A DNA stretch of 16,280 bases, taken from Neisseriaceae bacterium. GTDB taxonomy: Bacteria > Pseudomonadota > Gammaproteobacteria > Burkholderiales > Neisseriaceae. Below, one piece after another: positions 1 through 5,873 of the stretch. The notes beneath the pieces were generated by a model. It ran no database searches. It had not been told where the DNA came from and saw only the letters and a program-made list of their open reading frames with translations. The position numbers and the translations under genes were made by a program. Position 1 is the first letter of the stretch; each line of letters begins with the position of its first letter. The stretch covers positions 1 to 16,280 of the forward strand of contig JAFSQZ010000083.1 of the NCBI GenBank assembly GCA_017446355.1. The letters run 5' to 3'.

Positions 1-137
1 CGCCTGCGCTCAATATGATGAATGATAAAAAGATAGGTTGTGCAGGTGTTTTTTCTGTGGTGTTTTTGATGGGGGATTGAGTGGGTGTTTTGGTCTGAAT
101 AAGGGTGATGAACAAAATCGCGAAATAATCATTTAAG

Positions 138-692
138 TTAGCGCAATTTTATGCCACTTTGCCAATCAATAATTTCACTAGGACGTTTTGCACCACCAGT
201 GTTGCCGCTAATTACCCAAACGTGATGACCGAATAAGCGTTTGGCTTCGCGTGCATTTTTACAGGGGCGTTGTTTGGCGTGATTGCACGAAGTGGATACT
301 AGGGGCATTTTTGCTGTGGCACACAATTGTCGCGCTAAATGATGTTTAGGGATACGCACAGCCAAAGCATTTCTGCTTTTACCGCGCAATAAAATAGGAA
401 TATTTGTTTTACAGGGTAATACAAAAGTTTTAGCGGCGGGCCATATTTGATTGAGTGTGGTTTGTATATTTTCAGGCAGCCTGAATAGTAAAGGTGAGAG
501 TTGTTGCAAATTTTGCCCGATGACAATCAAGCCTTTGTGTTGTGGACGTTTTTTTAAGCGCAACAGTGTACGTAAAGCGCGTGTATGACGAGCATCACAC
601 CCCAAACCGTAGCAAAATTCAGTGGGATAAGCGATGATGCCACCACGACGCAAATAAGCGCGTAAACGATGAGAATGAGGAGGGCGATTCAT
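138..692 (-). CDS. tsaC: Threonylcarbamoyl-AMP synthase, TsaC type (YrdC domain)
   Basis: Makes threonylcarbamoyl-AMP from threonine, bicarbonate and ATP, the first step of the t6A37 modification of ANN-decoding tRNAs, in the cytosol. The 184-residue product is a single YrdC domain, close to E. coli TsaC (190 aa), with no C-terminal Sua5 domain. Visible signatures: AYPTEFCYGLGCD (residues 21-33), KRPxxKGLIVI (48-58), WPAAKTFVLP (84-93), AVRIP (111-115), LVSTSCN (131-137, usually STSAN) and GGxxRPSEIID (166-176). The frame is open further upstream, but that stretch runs through two DUS copies and into ispA, and the family fold begins just after the Met at 692, so I start there. No good Shine-Dalgarno is visible. 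It lies 49 bases after ispA and is probably the last gene of the xseB-ispA-tsaC transcript. A DUS near-palindrome (471-485) lies inside the coding region. Confidence 0.93.
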   Translation of the reverse strand: MNRPPHSHRLRAYLRRGGIIAYPTEFCYGLGCDARHTRALRTLLRLKKRPQHKGLIVIGQNLQQLSPLLFRLPENIQTTLNQIWPAAKTFVLPCKTNIPILLRGKSRNALAVRIPKHHLARQLCATAKMPLVSTSCNHAKQRPCKNAREAKRLFGHHVWVISGNTGGAKRPSEIIDWQSGIKLR

Positions 693-694
693 AA

Positions 695-720
695 GCTGCC
701 TGAAAACGAAGCTGCCTGAA
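695..720 (+). repeat. Two tandem DUS cores between ispA and tsaC
   Basis: GCTGCCTGAA occurs at 695-704 and again at 711-720, in direct orientation and six bases apart. They fill most of the 49-base gap between ispA and tsaC. DUS are recognised by the minor pilin ComP during natural transformation in Neisseriaceae. Tandem direct copies cannot form a terminator, so readthrough from ispA into tsaC is plausible. Confidence 0.85.
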
Positions 721-741
721 AATAAAAGCAGCACATAAAAA

Positions 742-1635
742 TCAATGATTACGCTGCACCACAAATTGAGCCAATGCACGCAAATAGTTTGCACGTTCAT
801 CAAAAGCGTTTAAAGTAAGTAAAGCTTCATCAATTAAACGTTCTGCGTAAACACGTGCTTGTGTTAAGCCTAATAATTGCACATAAGTTGGTTTGTTGGC
901 ATCAGCATCTTTGCCAGCGGTTTTCCCTAATGTTGCCGTATCTGATTCACAATCCAACACATCGTCAATCACTTGAAACGCCAGTCCCAATTTTTGTGCA
1001 TATATTGTTAACAAATTTAACTGGTCATCATTTAAATCAGGACAACTTAACCCACCCAATAACACAGCAGCTTCAATCAATGCACCTGTTTTTAAAGCGT
1101 GCATACGTTCCAAAGCTGCCTGATTCATCGTTAAGCCAACATTGTCCAAATCAATTGCTTGACCACCTGCCATACCAAAGCTGCCTGAAGCTTTTGTCAA
1201 AACTTGCACCATACGTAATTGTCGTTCAGCAAGTAAACCACTCGGACGCGACAAAACATCAAATGCCAAAGTTTGCAAAGCATCGCCTGTTAACAACGCA
1301 CTGGCTTCGCCAAATTGAATATGCACCGTTGGTTTGCCACGACGCAAAGAATCATTATCCATTGCAGGCATATCATCGTGTACCAGCGAATAAACGTGTA
1401 CGCATTCCACTGCTACCATTGCCGCTTCACAAGCTGCCTGAACAGAATTGCCCAATTGAGCTGTTGCCAAAACCAATAAAGGGCGCAAACGTTTACCGCC
1501 GTCCAAAGCAGCATAACGCATCGCGGTATGCAAAGATTCAGGCAGCACTGTTGATTCAGGCAGCACACGTTGCAAAAGCAATTCAGTTTGTGTCACCGCG
1601 CGCATTTGCCAAGTTTTAAAATTCATCATCTTCAT
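742..1635 (-). CDS. ispA: Farnesyl diphosphate synthase (geranyltranstransferase)
   Basis: Condenses dimethylallyl/geranyl diphosphate with isopentenyl diphosphate to farnesyl diphosphate, the precursor of undecaprenyl phosphate and quinone side chains. Polyprenyl synthetase family, 297 aa (E. coli IspA is 299). Motifs: GGKRLRP (46-52), first Asp-rich motif DDMPAMD (87-93), second Asp-rich motif DDVLD (224-228), then GKTAGKDADANKPTY (237-251), typical of bacterial short-chain synthases. Start is uncertain: ATG codons at 1635, 1629 and 1626 are all in frame, none has a clear Shine-Dalgarno, and all overlap the end of xseB by 11-20 bases, suggesting translational coupling. xseB followed by ispA is the order found in E. 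coli, but dxs does not follow here. Near the N-terminus two DUS cores are read in frame as a tandem VLPES peptide (residues 24-34). Confidence 0.96.
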   Translation of the reverse strand: MKMMNFKTWQMRAVTQTELLLQRVLPESTVLPESLHTAMRYAALDGGKRLRPLLVLATAQLGNSVQAACEAAMVAVECVHVYSLVHDDMPAMDNDSLRRGKPTVHIQFGEASALLTGDALQTLAFDVLSRPSGLLAERQLRMVQVLTKASGSFGMAGGQAIDLDNVGLTMNQAALERMHALKTGALIEAAVLLGGLSCPDLNDDQLNLLTIYAQKLGLAFQVIDDVLDCESDTATLGKTAGKDADANKPTYVQLLGLTQARVYAERLIDEALLTLNAFDERANYLRALAQFVVQRNH

Positions 1636-1855
1636 TATTTAGCCGCAAATCAGTCAAAATACCTTTATCCAACACGGTCAACTTTTGTTCCACTTGTTGC
1701 AATTTTTCTTGACAAAACGCCACTAATTTTACACCTTCTTCATACGCAGCCAATGATTCTTCTAGGCTTAAGCCTGTATTTTGCATGGTTTGGGTAATCT
1801 CTTCCAAACGAGTCATTGCCTCTTCAAATGTTTTTGGTGTTCCCTTGCGCGACAT
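1616..1855 (-). CDS. xseB: Exodeoxyribonuclease VII small subunit
   Basis: Small subunit of exonuclease VII, which with XseA degrades single-stranded DNA in both directions and acts in repair and recombination. The product is 79 aa, normal for the family, and opens with the family core TFEEAMTRLEEI followed by a heptad-rich helical hairpin (LSLEESLAAYEEGVKL, then CQEKLQQVEQKL). The start at 1855 has a purine-rich Shine-Dalgarno AGAGAG five bases upstream; the frame is open further upstream but that part is intergenic and contains a DUS. It is first in the xseB-ispA-tsaC operon and its 3' end overlaps the ispA start. xseA is not in the window. Confidence 0.93.
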   Translation of the reverse strand: MSRKGTPKTFEEAMTRLEEITQTMQNTGLSLEESLAAYEEGVKLVAFCQEKLQQVEQKLTVLDKGILTDLRLNNEDDEF

Positions 1856-1889
1856 TTTTACTCTCTTTATTAAAGCAACAAAAGACCAA

Positions 1890-1895
1890 ATTATA
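1890..1895 (-). promoter_or_regulatory. Extended -10 promoter for xseB-ispA-tsaC
   Basis: On the minus strand the sequence TGTTATAAT gives a perfect -10 hexamer (TATAAT) with an extended TGn element, about 35 bases before the xseB start. The matching -35 position falls in the DUS at 1914-1928 and is poor (CTGAAA), which fits an extended -10 promoter. Inferred from consensus only. Confidence 0.6.
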
Positions 1896-1913
1896 ACAAA
1901 ACCAAACTCATTT

Positions 1914-1928
1914 TTCAGGCAGCCTGAA
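1914..1928. repeat. DUS near-palindrome
   Basis: TTCAGGCAGCCTGAA: one strand reads AG-simDUS, the other AG-kingDUS. It is fused to the left end of the family A repeat (two shared bases) and sits upstream of the divergent xseB and mltA genes. Confidence 0.85.
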
Positions 1929-2055
1929 ACCTTTGCAAAACTTGTCATTCTGAACTTTTTGCAGAAAAGTGAAGAATCTTATTCTTTGTTTTATAAAGAT
2001 TTTTCGCTAACACTCAAAATGACGAATAGTACAAAGTAGGGTTTTACAAAGGTTT
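1927..2055. repeat. Family A repeat, copy 1 (MITE-like, inverted ends)
   Basis: A 129-base element with 15-base terminal inverted repeats (AAACCTTTGCAAAAC on the left; the right end is its inverse with one change). Inside are two opposed hairpin units, the left one beginning GTCATTCTGAAC and ending AAGAATCTT, the right one ending AATGACGAAT. The inverse of copy 2 (14086-14225) matches it with three mismatches over the first 76 or so bases and two over the last 37; only the inner hairpin of one unit differs. No open reading frame of note. I see no transposase in the window, so it would have to move in trans. Confidence 0.8.
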
Positions 2056-2216
2056 TAGCTTATTTGTTTACAAACCAAAATGCTTTATAAAAATGTAGAA
2101 ATTCGTAGCGTTATTTACATTCTTAAATGACGGCTCTTTGCATTATAACCTACAAAATCAATCGTAAGCTTAATCAAAAAAAACGACACGTATTGCACCA
2201 TATTTCAGGCAGCTGT

Positions 2217-2245
2217 TTCACATTCGCCGTATTTATCGCTACAAT
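2217..2245 (+). promoter_or_regulatory. Candidate promoter for mltA
   Basis: TTCACA (2217-2222), a 17-base spacer, then TACAAT (2240-2245): five of six matches to each sigma70 hexamer. It lies about 35 bases before the mltA start and directly after a single DUS (2204-2213). The rest of the 2056-2216 stretch is AT-rich with nothing else I can name. Confidence 0.55.
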
Positions 2246-2280
2246 CACGTTTTTTGTAACTGTTTAATTGTTTGAAGAAA

Positions 2281-3609
2281 ATGATGATGAATATTTCGTT
2301 TCGCTTTAAAGCATTAGTTTCAGGCAGCCTTGTCTTGATGCTTGCGGGTTGTTTTTCTCATTCTACTAAACCAGTATCAAAAGTTTCTAAAACGCCTAAC
2401 TTGCCTTCTGCCAGTACCAGCGTTTTTCCATCTACCAGCGTTGCAATGGGCAGTGTGCATTATGGTAAAGATGGCACAACGTATCGTCGCGTTGCTTTTT
2501 CTGCATTGCCACAATGGCAACAGCAAAACTTTTCAGGCAGCCTGAATGCGTTTAAAAACAGTTGTTTAAGTTTGAGAAAACAAACACAATGGCAAAGCGT
2601 GTGTCAAATTGCGCAATCCATCAATGATAATCATCAAGCAAAAAACTTTTTTGAACAGTATTTCAGCGCGTGGGAAGTGGCGCAAAATGGAAAATTGGCA
2701 GGTATGGTAACAGGTTATTACGAACCTGTTTTGCAAGGTGATGACCATCAAACTGCGCGTGCGCGTTTTCCTATTTACGGCATTCCTGATGATTTTGTTT
2801 CATTAAAGCTGCCTGAACAATATCGTCAATATTCAGGCAGCATCGCGTTTAATGTTACAGGCAAAAATACTGCTTCTGTTGTGAACAACGGCGCGTATTC
2901 TGCCACGCTCTCCCAATTCCAACGCAATTCAGGCAGCGTGAAAGGTCGCCTTGTCGGTACACGATTGGTTCCTTACTATACACGCGACCAAATCAATGGT
3001 GGCGCACTGAATAATCGCGCACCCATTTTGGCGTATGCTAACGACCCTGTTGAGCTGTTTTTTATGCACATTCAAGGCTCTGGGCGAATTCAAACGCCTG
3101 ATGGTCGCTATATTCGTTTAGGTTTTGCTGATAAAAACAATTATCCCTATGTTTCTATTGGTAAATATATGGCAGATAAAGGTTATTTGCCATTGGCGCA
3201 AACGTCTATGCAAAACATTAAGGCTTATTTGGCGCAAAACCCTCATCGTCTTGCTGAAGTGTTGGGGCAAAATCCAAGTTATATTTTCTTCCAGCCCTTA
3301 ACTGGTTCTGCGGATCAAGGTCCTATTGGGGCGTTAAATGTGCCTTTAACAGGCGAGTTTTCAGGTGCTGTGGATAAGCGTTACATCACACTGGGCGCAC
3401 CAATTTTCCTTGCAACAACACACCCTGATACCCGAAAAGCATTGAATAAATTGATTATTGCCCAAGACACGGGGTCTGCGATTAAAGGCGCAGTGCGCGT
3501 GGATTATTTTTGGGGATACGGTGATGCAGCAGGCAAAATTGCGGGCAAACAAAAAGACACTGGCTATGTTTGGCAACTTTTGCCCAATGGTATTTTGCCA
3601 CAGTCTTAA
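2281..3609 (+). CDS. mltA: Membrane-bound lytic murein transglycosylase A (MltA/GNA33 family lipoprotein)
   Basis: Cleaves the MurNAc-GlcNAc bond of peptidoglycan to leave 1,6-anhydro ends; an outer-membrane lipoprotein facing the periplasm. The protein is 442 aa from 2281, close to Neisseria GNA33 and longer than E. coli MltA. It has a signal peptide with lipobox LAGC (Cys24), a central MltA domain (GYYEPVLQG onward) and the C-terminal 3D domain beginning DTGSAIKGAVRVDYFWG near residue 396, which carries the conserved Asp residues. Start choice: a TTG at 2272 is in frame, but GAAG at 2274-2277 looks like the ribosome site, so one of the three ATGs at 2281, 2284 or 2287 is likelier. Five DUS cores lie inside the gene, four of them read in frame as Ser-Gly-Ser. 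No clear terminator separates it from trpB. Confidence 0.95.
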   Translation: MMMNISFRFKALVSGSLVLMLAGCFSHSTKPVSKVSKTPNLPSASTSVFPSTSVAMGSVHYGKDGTTYRRVAFSALPQWQQQNFSGSLNAFKNSCLSLRKQTQWQSVCQIAQSINDNHQAKNFFEQYFSAWEVAQNGKLAGMVTGYYEPVLQGDDHQTARARFPIYGIPDDFVSLKLPEQYRQYSGSIAFNVTGKNTASVVNNGAYSATLSQFQRNSGSVKGRLVGTRLVPYYTRDQINGGALNNRAPILAYANDPVELFFMHIQGSGRIQTPDGRYIRLGFADKNNYPYVSIGKYMADKGYLPLAQTSMQNIKAYLAQNPHRLAEVLGQNPSYIFFQPLTGSADQGPIGALNVPLTGEFSGAVDKRYITLGAPIFLATTHPDTRKALNKLIIAQDTGSAIKGAVRVDYFWGYGDAAGKIAGKQKDTGYVWQLLPNGILPQS

Positions 3610-3702
3610 TAAAAACAGCCATAATGCAGTTAGAATAACGGATTTTCGTACAAAATTATTACGGTAAAATAAAATAAAATTTCCGTTAAAAGCGTTACAC
3701 AC

Positions 3703-3708
3703 AAAGGA
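3703..3708 (+). promoter_or_regulatory. Ribosome binding site of trpB
   Basis: AAAGGA six bases before the ATG at 3715 fixes the trpB start. Confidence 0.8.
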
Positions 3709-3714
3709 TACACG

Positions 3715-4917
3715 ATGACAAACTATCAAGCACCTGATGCAACAGGTTTTTTTGGCGAACACGGTGGTATGTATGTTGCCGAAACGCTGATTCCAGCTTT
3801 GCAAGAATTGGCACAAGCTTATCGCGAAGCAAAACAAGACCCTGAATTTTGGGCAGAATTTCACCGTGATTTAAAATATTACGTGGGTCGCCCAAGCTCT
3901 GTATATCACGCTAAACGTTTATCAGAACATTTAGGTGGCGCACAAATTTGGTTGAAACGCGAAGATTTAAATCATACAGGCGCACACAAAATCAATAATG
4001 CCATTGGACAAGCATTGTTGGCAAAGCGTATGGGCAAAAAACGTGTGATTGCTGAAACAGGCGCAGGACAACACGGCGTTGCCAGTGCAACCGTTGCAGC
4101 ACGTTTCGGAATGGAATGCTATGTATATATGGGTGCCGATGATATTCAACGCCAAGCACCCAATGTATTTCGTATGAAATTATTGGGCGCAAATGTCGTT
4201 AGCGTAGACAGTGGTAGCCGCACACTCAAAGACGCAATGAATGAAGCTATGCGCGAATGGGTGGCGCGTGTAGACGATACGTTTTACATTATCGGTACCG
4301 CAGCAGGACCCGCACCTTACCCAGAAATGGTACGCGATTTTCAATGCGTCATTGGCAACGAAGTGAAAGAACAAATGTACGCAGAAATTGGCAGACAGCC
4401 TGATGTAGCCGTTGCTTGTGTGGGAGGAGGCTCAAATGCCATTGGTTTGTTTTACCCCTATATTAACGAAAAAAATGTACGTTTAATTGGCGTAGAAGCT
4501 GGTGGATTAGGTGTAAACACCCCAAATCACGCCGCACCAATTACTTCACAAGCACCTATTGGCGTGTTACACGGTTTTCGTAGCTATTTAATGCAAGATG
4601 AAAATGGACAAGTTTTGGGTACACATTCTGTGTCCGCAGGTTTAGATTATCCAGGTATCGGACCTGAACACAGCTATTTATCCGATATTGGACGTGTGCA
4701 ATACTACGCCGCAAACGACAACGCAGCCTTACAAGCCTTTGATTTACTCTGTCTTTACGAAGGCATTATCCCCGCACTAGAAAGCTCACATGCATTGGCT
4801 TGGGTAATAGAAAATGCACCCAAAATGAGCAAAGAACAAGTGATTTTGGTGAATTTATCTGGACGTGGCGACAAAGACATCAATACAGTGGCAAAGTTGA
4901 AAGGAATTGATTTATAA
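3715..4917 (+). CDS. trpB: Tryptophan synthase beta chain
   Basis: PLP enzyme that joins indole and L-serine to give L-tryptophan, normally as an alpha2-beta2 complex with TrpA. 400 aa, full length. Schiff-base Lys92 lies in HTGAHKIN, the catalytic Glu114 in ETGAGQHG, the phosphate-binding loop GGGSN at 237-241, and the C-terminal NLSGRGDKD motif near residue 383. The N-terminus (GFFGEHGGMYVAETL) is typical of the beta chain proper rather than TrpB2. trpA is not next to it: the following gene is a small unknown and then dut, so subunit synthesis is not coupled through a trpBA operon here. No Trp-rich leader peptide or attenuator is visible upstream. The 105-base gap after mltA contains only AT-rich sequence with a weak TAAAAT candidate -10 at 3665. 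Confidence 0.98.
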   Translation: MTNYQAPDATGFFGEHGGMYVAETLIPALQELAQAYREAKQDPEFWAEFHRDLKYYVGRPSSVYHAKRLSEHLGGAQIWLKREDLNHTGAHKINNAIGQALLAKRMGKKRVIAETGAGQHGVASATVAARFGMECYVYMGADDIQRQAPNVFRMKLLGANVVSVDSGSRTLKDAMNEAMREWVARVDDTFYIIGTAAGPAPYPEMVRDFQCVIGNEVKEQMYAEIGRQPDVAVACVGGGSNAIGLFYPYINEKNVRLIGVEAGGLGVNTPNHAAPITSQAPIGVLHGFRSYLMQDENGQVLGTHSVSAGLDYPGIGPEHSYLSDIGRVQYYAANDNAALQAFDLLCLYEGIIPALESSHALAWVIENAPKMSKEQVILVNLSGRGDKDINTVAKLKGIDL

Positions 4918-4996
4918 AATAATTAACCATCTAAAAGAAGTGTTGATGAACACAATGATTGTAAACTTTTTCCAAAATTAAATGCCCTAAATAGCT

Positions 4997-5293
4997 ATGT
5001 TTAACAAAATTCACCACAACGATAATCGGCAAACCTTACAAAGTCTTTATCAAACATTCAGCCCAGCAGAACAACAATTATTGACCGAAATTTTAACTGG
5101 CTATGAATTTAATAACGACCAAGAACAAAAATTAATTCAGGCAGCCTTACAACAAAAACATTTTAATCCTAATGCTCATCATTTAAATTCTTGTGAAGAT
5201 GATGAAGAAACAACTGGTGTCTGTCCACATTGTCTTAATCCACCCATTCCACCTTTGCGTGATTATTTAATGTGGCGACAAAATAAAGGTTAA
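4997..5293 (+). CDS. Small unknown protein with a CPHC motif
   Basis: 98 aa, not recognised. The N-terminal two thirds looks helical and soluble, Gln/Asn-rich (PAEQQLLTEIL, EQKLIQAALQQ). The C-terminal third holds an acidic patch (CEDDEET), then CPHC and a proline-rich PPIPPLRDYLMW. Cys66, Cys75 and Cys78, perhaps with nearby His61/62, could bind a metal, but this is a guess. No transmembrane segment or signal peptide. There is no Shine-Dalgarno before the ATG and no other upstream start, so the start is uncertain. A DUS is read inside it (5136-5145). It sits 79 bases after trpB and 53 before dut on the same strand; a DUS palindrome lies in the latter gap. Reading-frame length and its neighbours support a real gene. 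Confidence 0.7.
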   Translation: MFNKIHHNDNRQTLQSLYQTFSPAEQQLLTEILTGYEFNNDQEQKLIQAALQQKHFNPNAHHLNSCEDDEETTGVCPHCLNPPIPPLRDYLMWRQNKG

Positions 5294-5298
5294 TTTTA

Positions 5299-5317
5299 TT
5301 TTCAGGCTGCCTGAAAA
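5299..5317. repeat. DUS palindrome between the small unknown gene and dut
   Basis: TTTTCAGGC-T-GCCTGAAAA, nine-base arms around one base. It includes the full AG-simDUS 12-mer. It could form a hairpin but no T-run follows on the plus strand, so I do not call a terminator. Confidence 0.75.
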
Positions 5318-5346
5318 CTCAATATTTAATCCACAAAGGAAAATTT

Positions 5347-5799
5347 ATGCATTCTGTACAATTAAAAATTTTAAATCCCAAAATTCAACAAGAAAACTTA
5401 CCTCAATATGCCACAGAAGGTTCAGCAGGTTTAGATTTACGCGCTTGTATTGATGAACCTTTAATATTATCCGCAGGGCAAACCGTGCTTATTCCAACAG
5501 GTTTAGCCATTCATCTTGCAGACCCTAATCTTTGTGCAATGTTATTACCGCGCTCTGGCTTGGGACACAAACACGGTATTGTATTAGGTAACTTGGTAGG
5601 CTTAATTGATTCAGATTATCAAGGCGAATTAAAAGTTTCCTTATGGAATCGTTCCAATGAAACATTCACCATTAACCCAATGGATCGCATAGCTCAAATG
5701 GTCATTGTCCCCATTGTTCAGGCAGCCTTTGAAATTGTAGATGAATTTCACAGCAGCGAACGTGGTTCAGGCGGTTTTGGCAGCACAGGGCAAGCTTAA
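5347..5799 (+). CDS. dut: Deoxyuridine 5'-triphosphate nucleotidohydrolase (dUTPase)
   Basis: Hydrolyses dUTP to dUMP and pyrophosphate, keeping uracil out of DNA and feeding dTMP synthesis. Homotrimeric family, 150 aa, full length. All five conserved motifs are present: AGLDLRA (27-33), PRSGLG (68-73), GNLVGLIDSDYQG (81-93, with the catalytic Asp90), RIAQMV (114-119) and the flexible C-terminal RGSGGFGSTG (139-148). The start is set by AAAGGA six bases upstream. A DUS is read in frame at 5717-5726. A strong hairpin terminator follows within five bases of the stop, so dut ends its transcript and the ABC transporter behind it is probably separate. Confidence 0.98.
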   Translation: MHSVQLKILNPKIQQENLPQYATEGSAGLDLRACIDEPLILSAGQTVLIPTGLAIHLADPNLCAMLLPRSGLGHKHGIVLGNLVGLIDSDYQGELKVSLWNRSNETFTINPMDRIAQMVIVPIVQAAFEIVDEFHSSERGSGGFGSTGQA

Positions 5800-5803
5800 T
5801 GTA

Positions 5804-5840
5804 AAAAATGAGCAAAAAGATGACCTTCTTGCTCATTTTT
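5804..5840 (+). terminator. Intrinsic terminator after dut
   Basis: Twelve-base perfect stem AAAAATGAGCAA (5804-5815) with TTGCTCATTTTT (5829-5840), with a further AAG/CTT pairing inside the loop. The stem ends in five T. It is symmetrical enough to work in both directions. An in-frame ATG at 5808 for the following gene lies within the 5' arm and is therefore unlikely to be used. Confidence 0.8.
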
Positions 5841-5873
5841 CTTAATCAACACACACATAAAACATCAACAAAT

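Noticed and set aside
1..137. Possible gene ends at the left edge: a plus-strand frame open from 3 to a TGA at 78-80 (ends VVFLMGD), and a minus-strand frame from a TTG near 116 open to the edge (ends FLSFIILSAG).
   Set aside because: Both overlap the same bases, neither has a recognisable motif, and the minus frame has no ATG or Shine-Dalgarno. One could be real, but the sequence here does not decide it.
855..1619. A 254-codon plus-strand open frame opposite ispA.
   Set aside because: It is the antisense of a clear polyprenyl synthetase; its translation has no domain, and its length follows from the codon bias of ispA.
1785..2039. An 84-codon plus-strand frame antisense to xseB and running through family A copy 1.
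   Set aside because: It is a mixture of antisense and repeat sequence without conserved features.
1927..2055. Correia repeat enclosed element (CREE).
   Set aside because: Correia elements have TATAGTGG-type ends and TA target duplications; the ends here are AAACCTTTGnAAAAC.
3361..3864. A 167-codon minus-strand frame across the mltA end and trpB start.
   Set aside because: It spans two real genes on the other strand, is rich in Cys/Phe as shadow frames are, and has no ribosome site.
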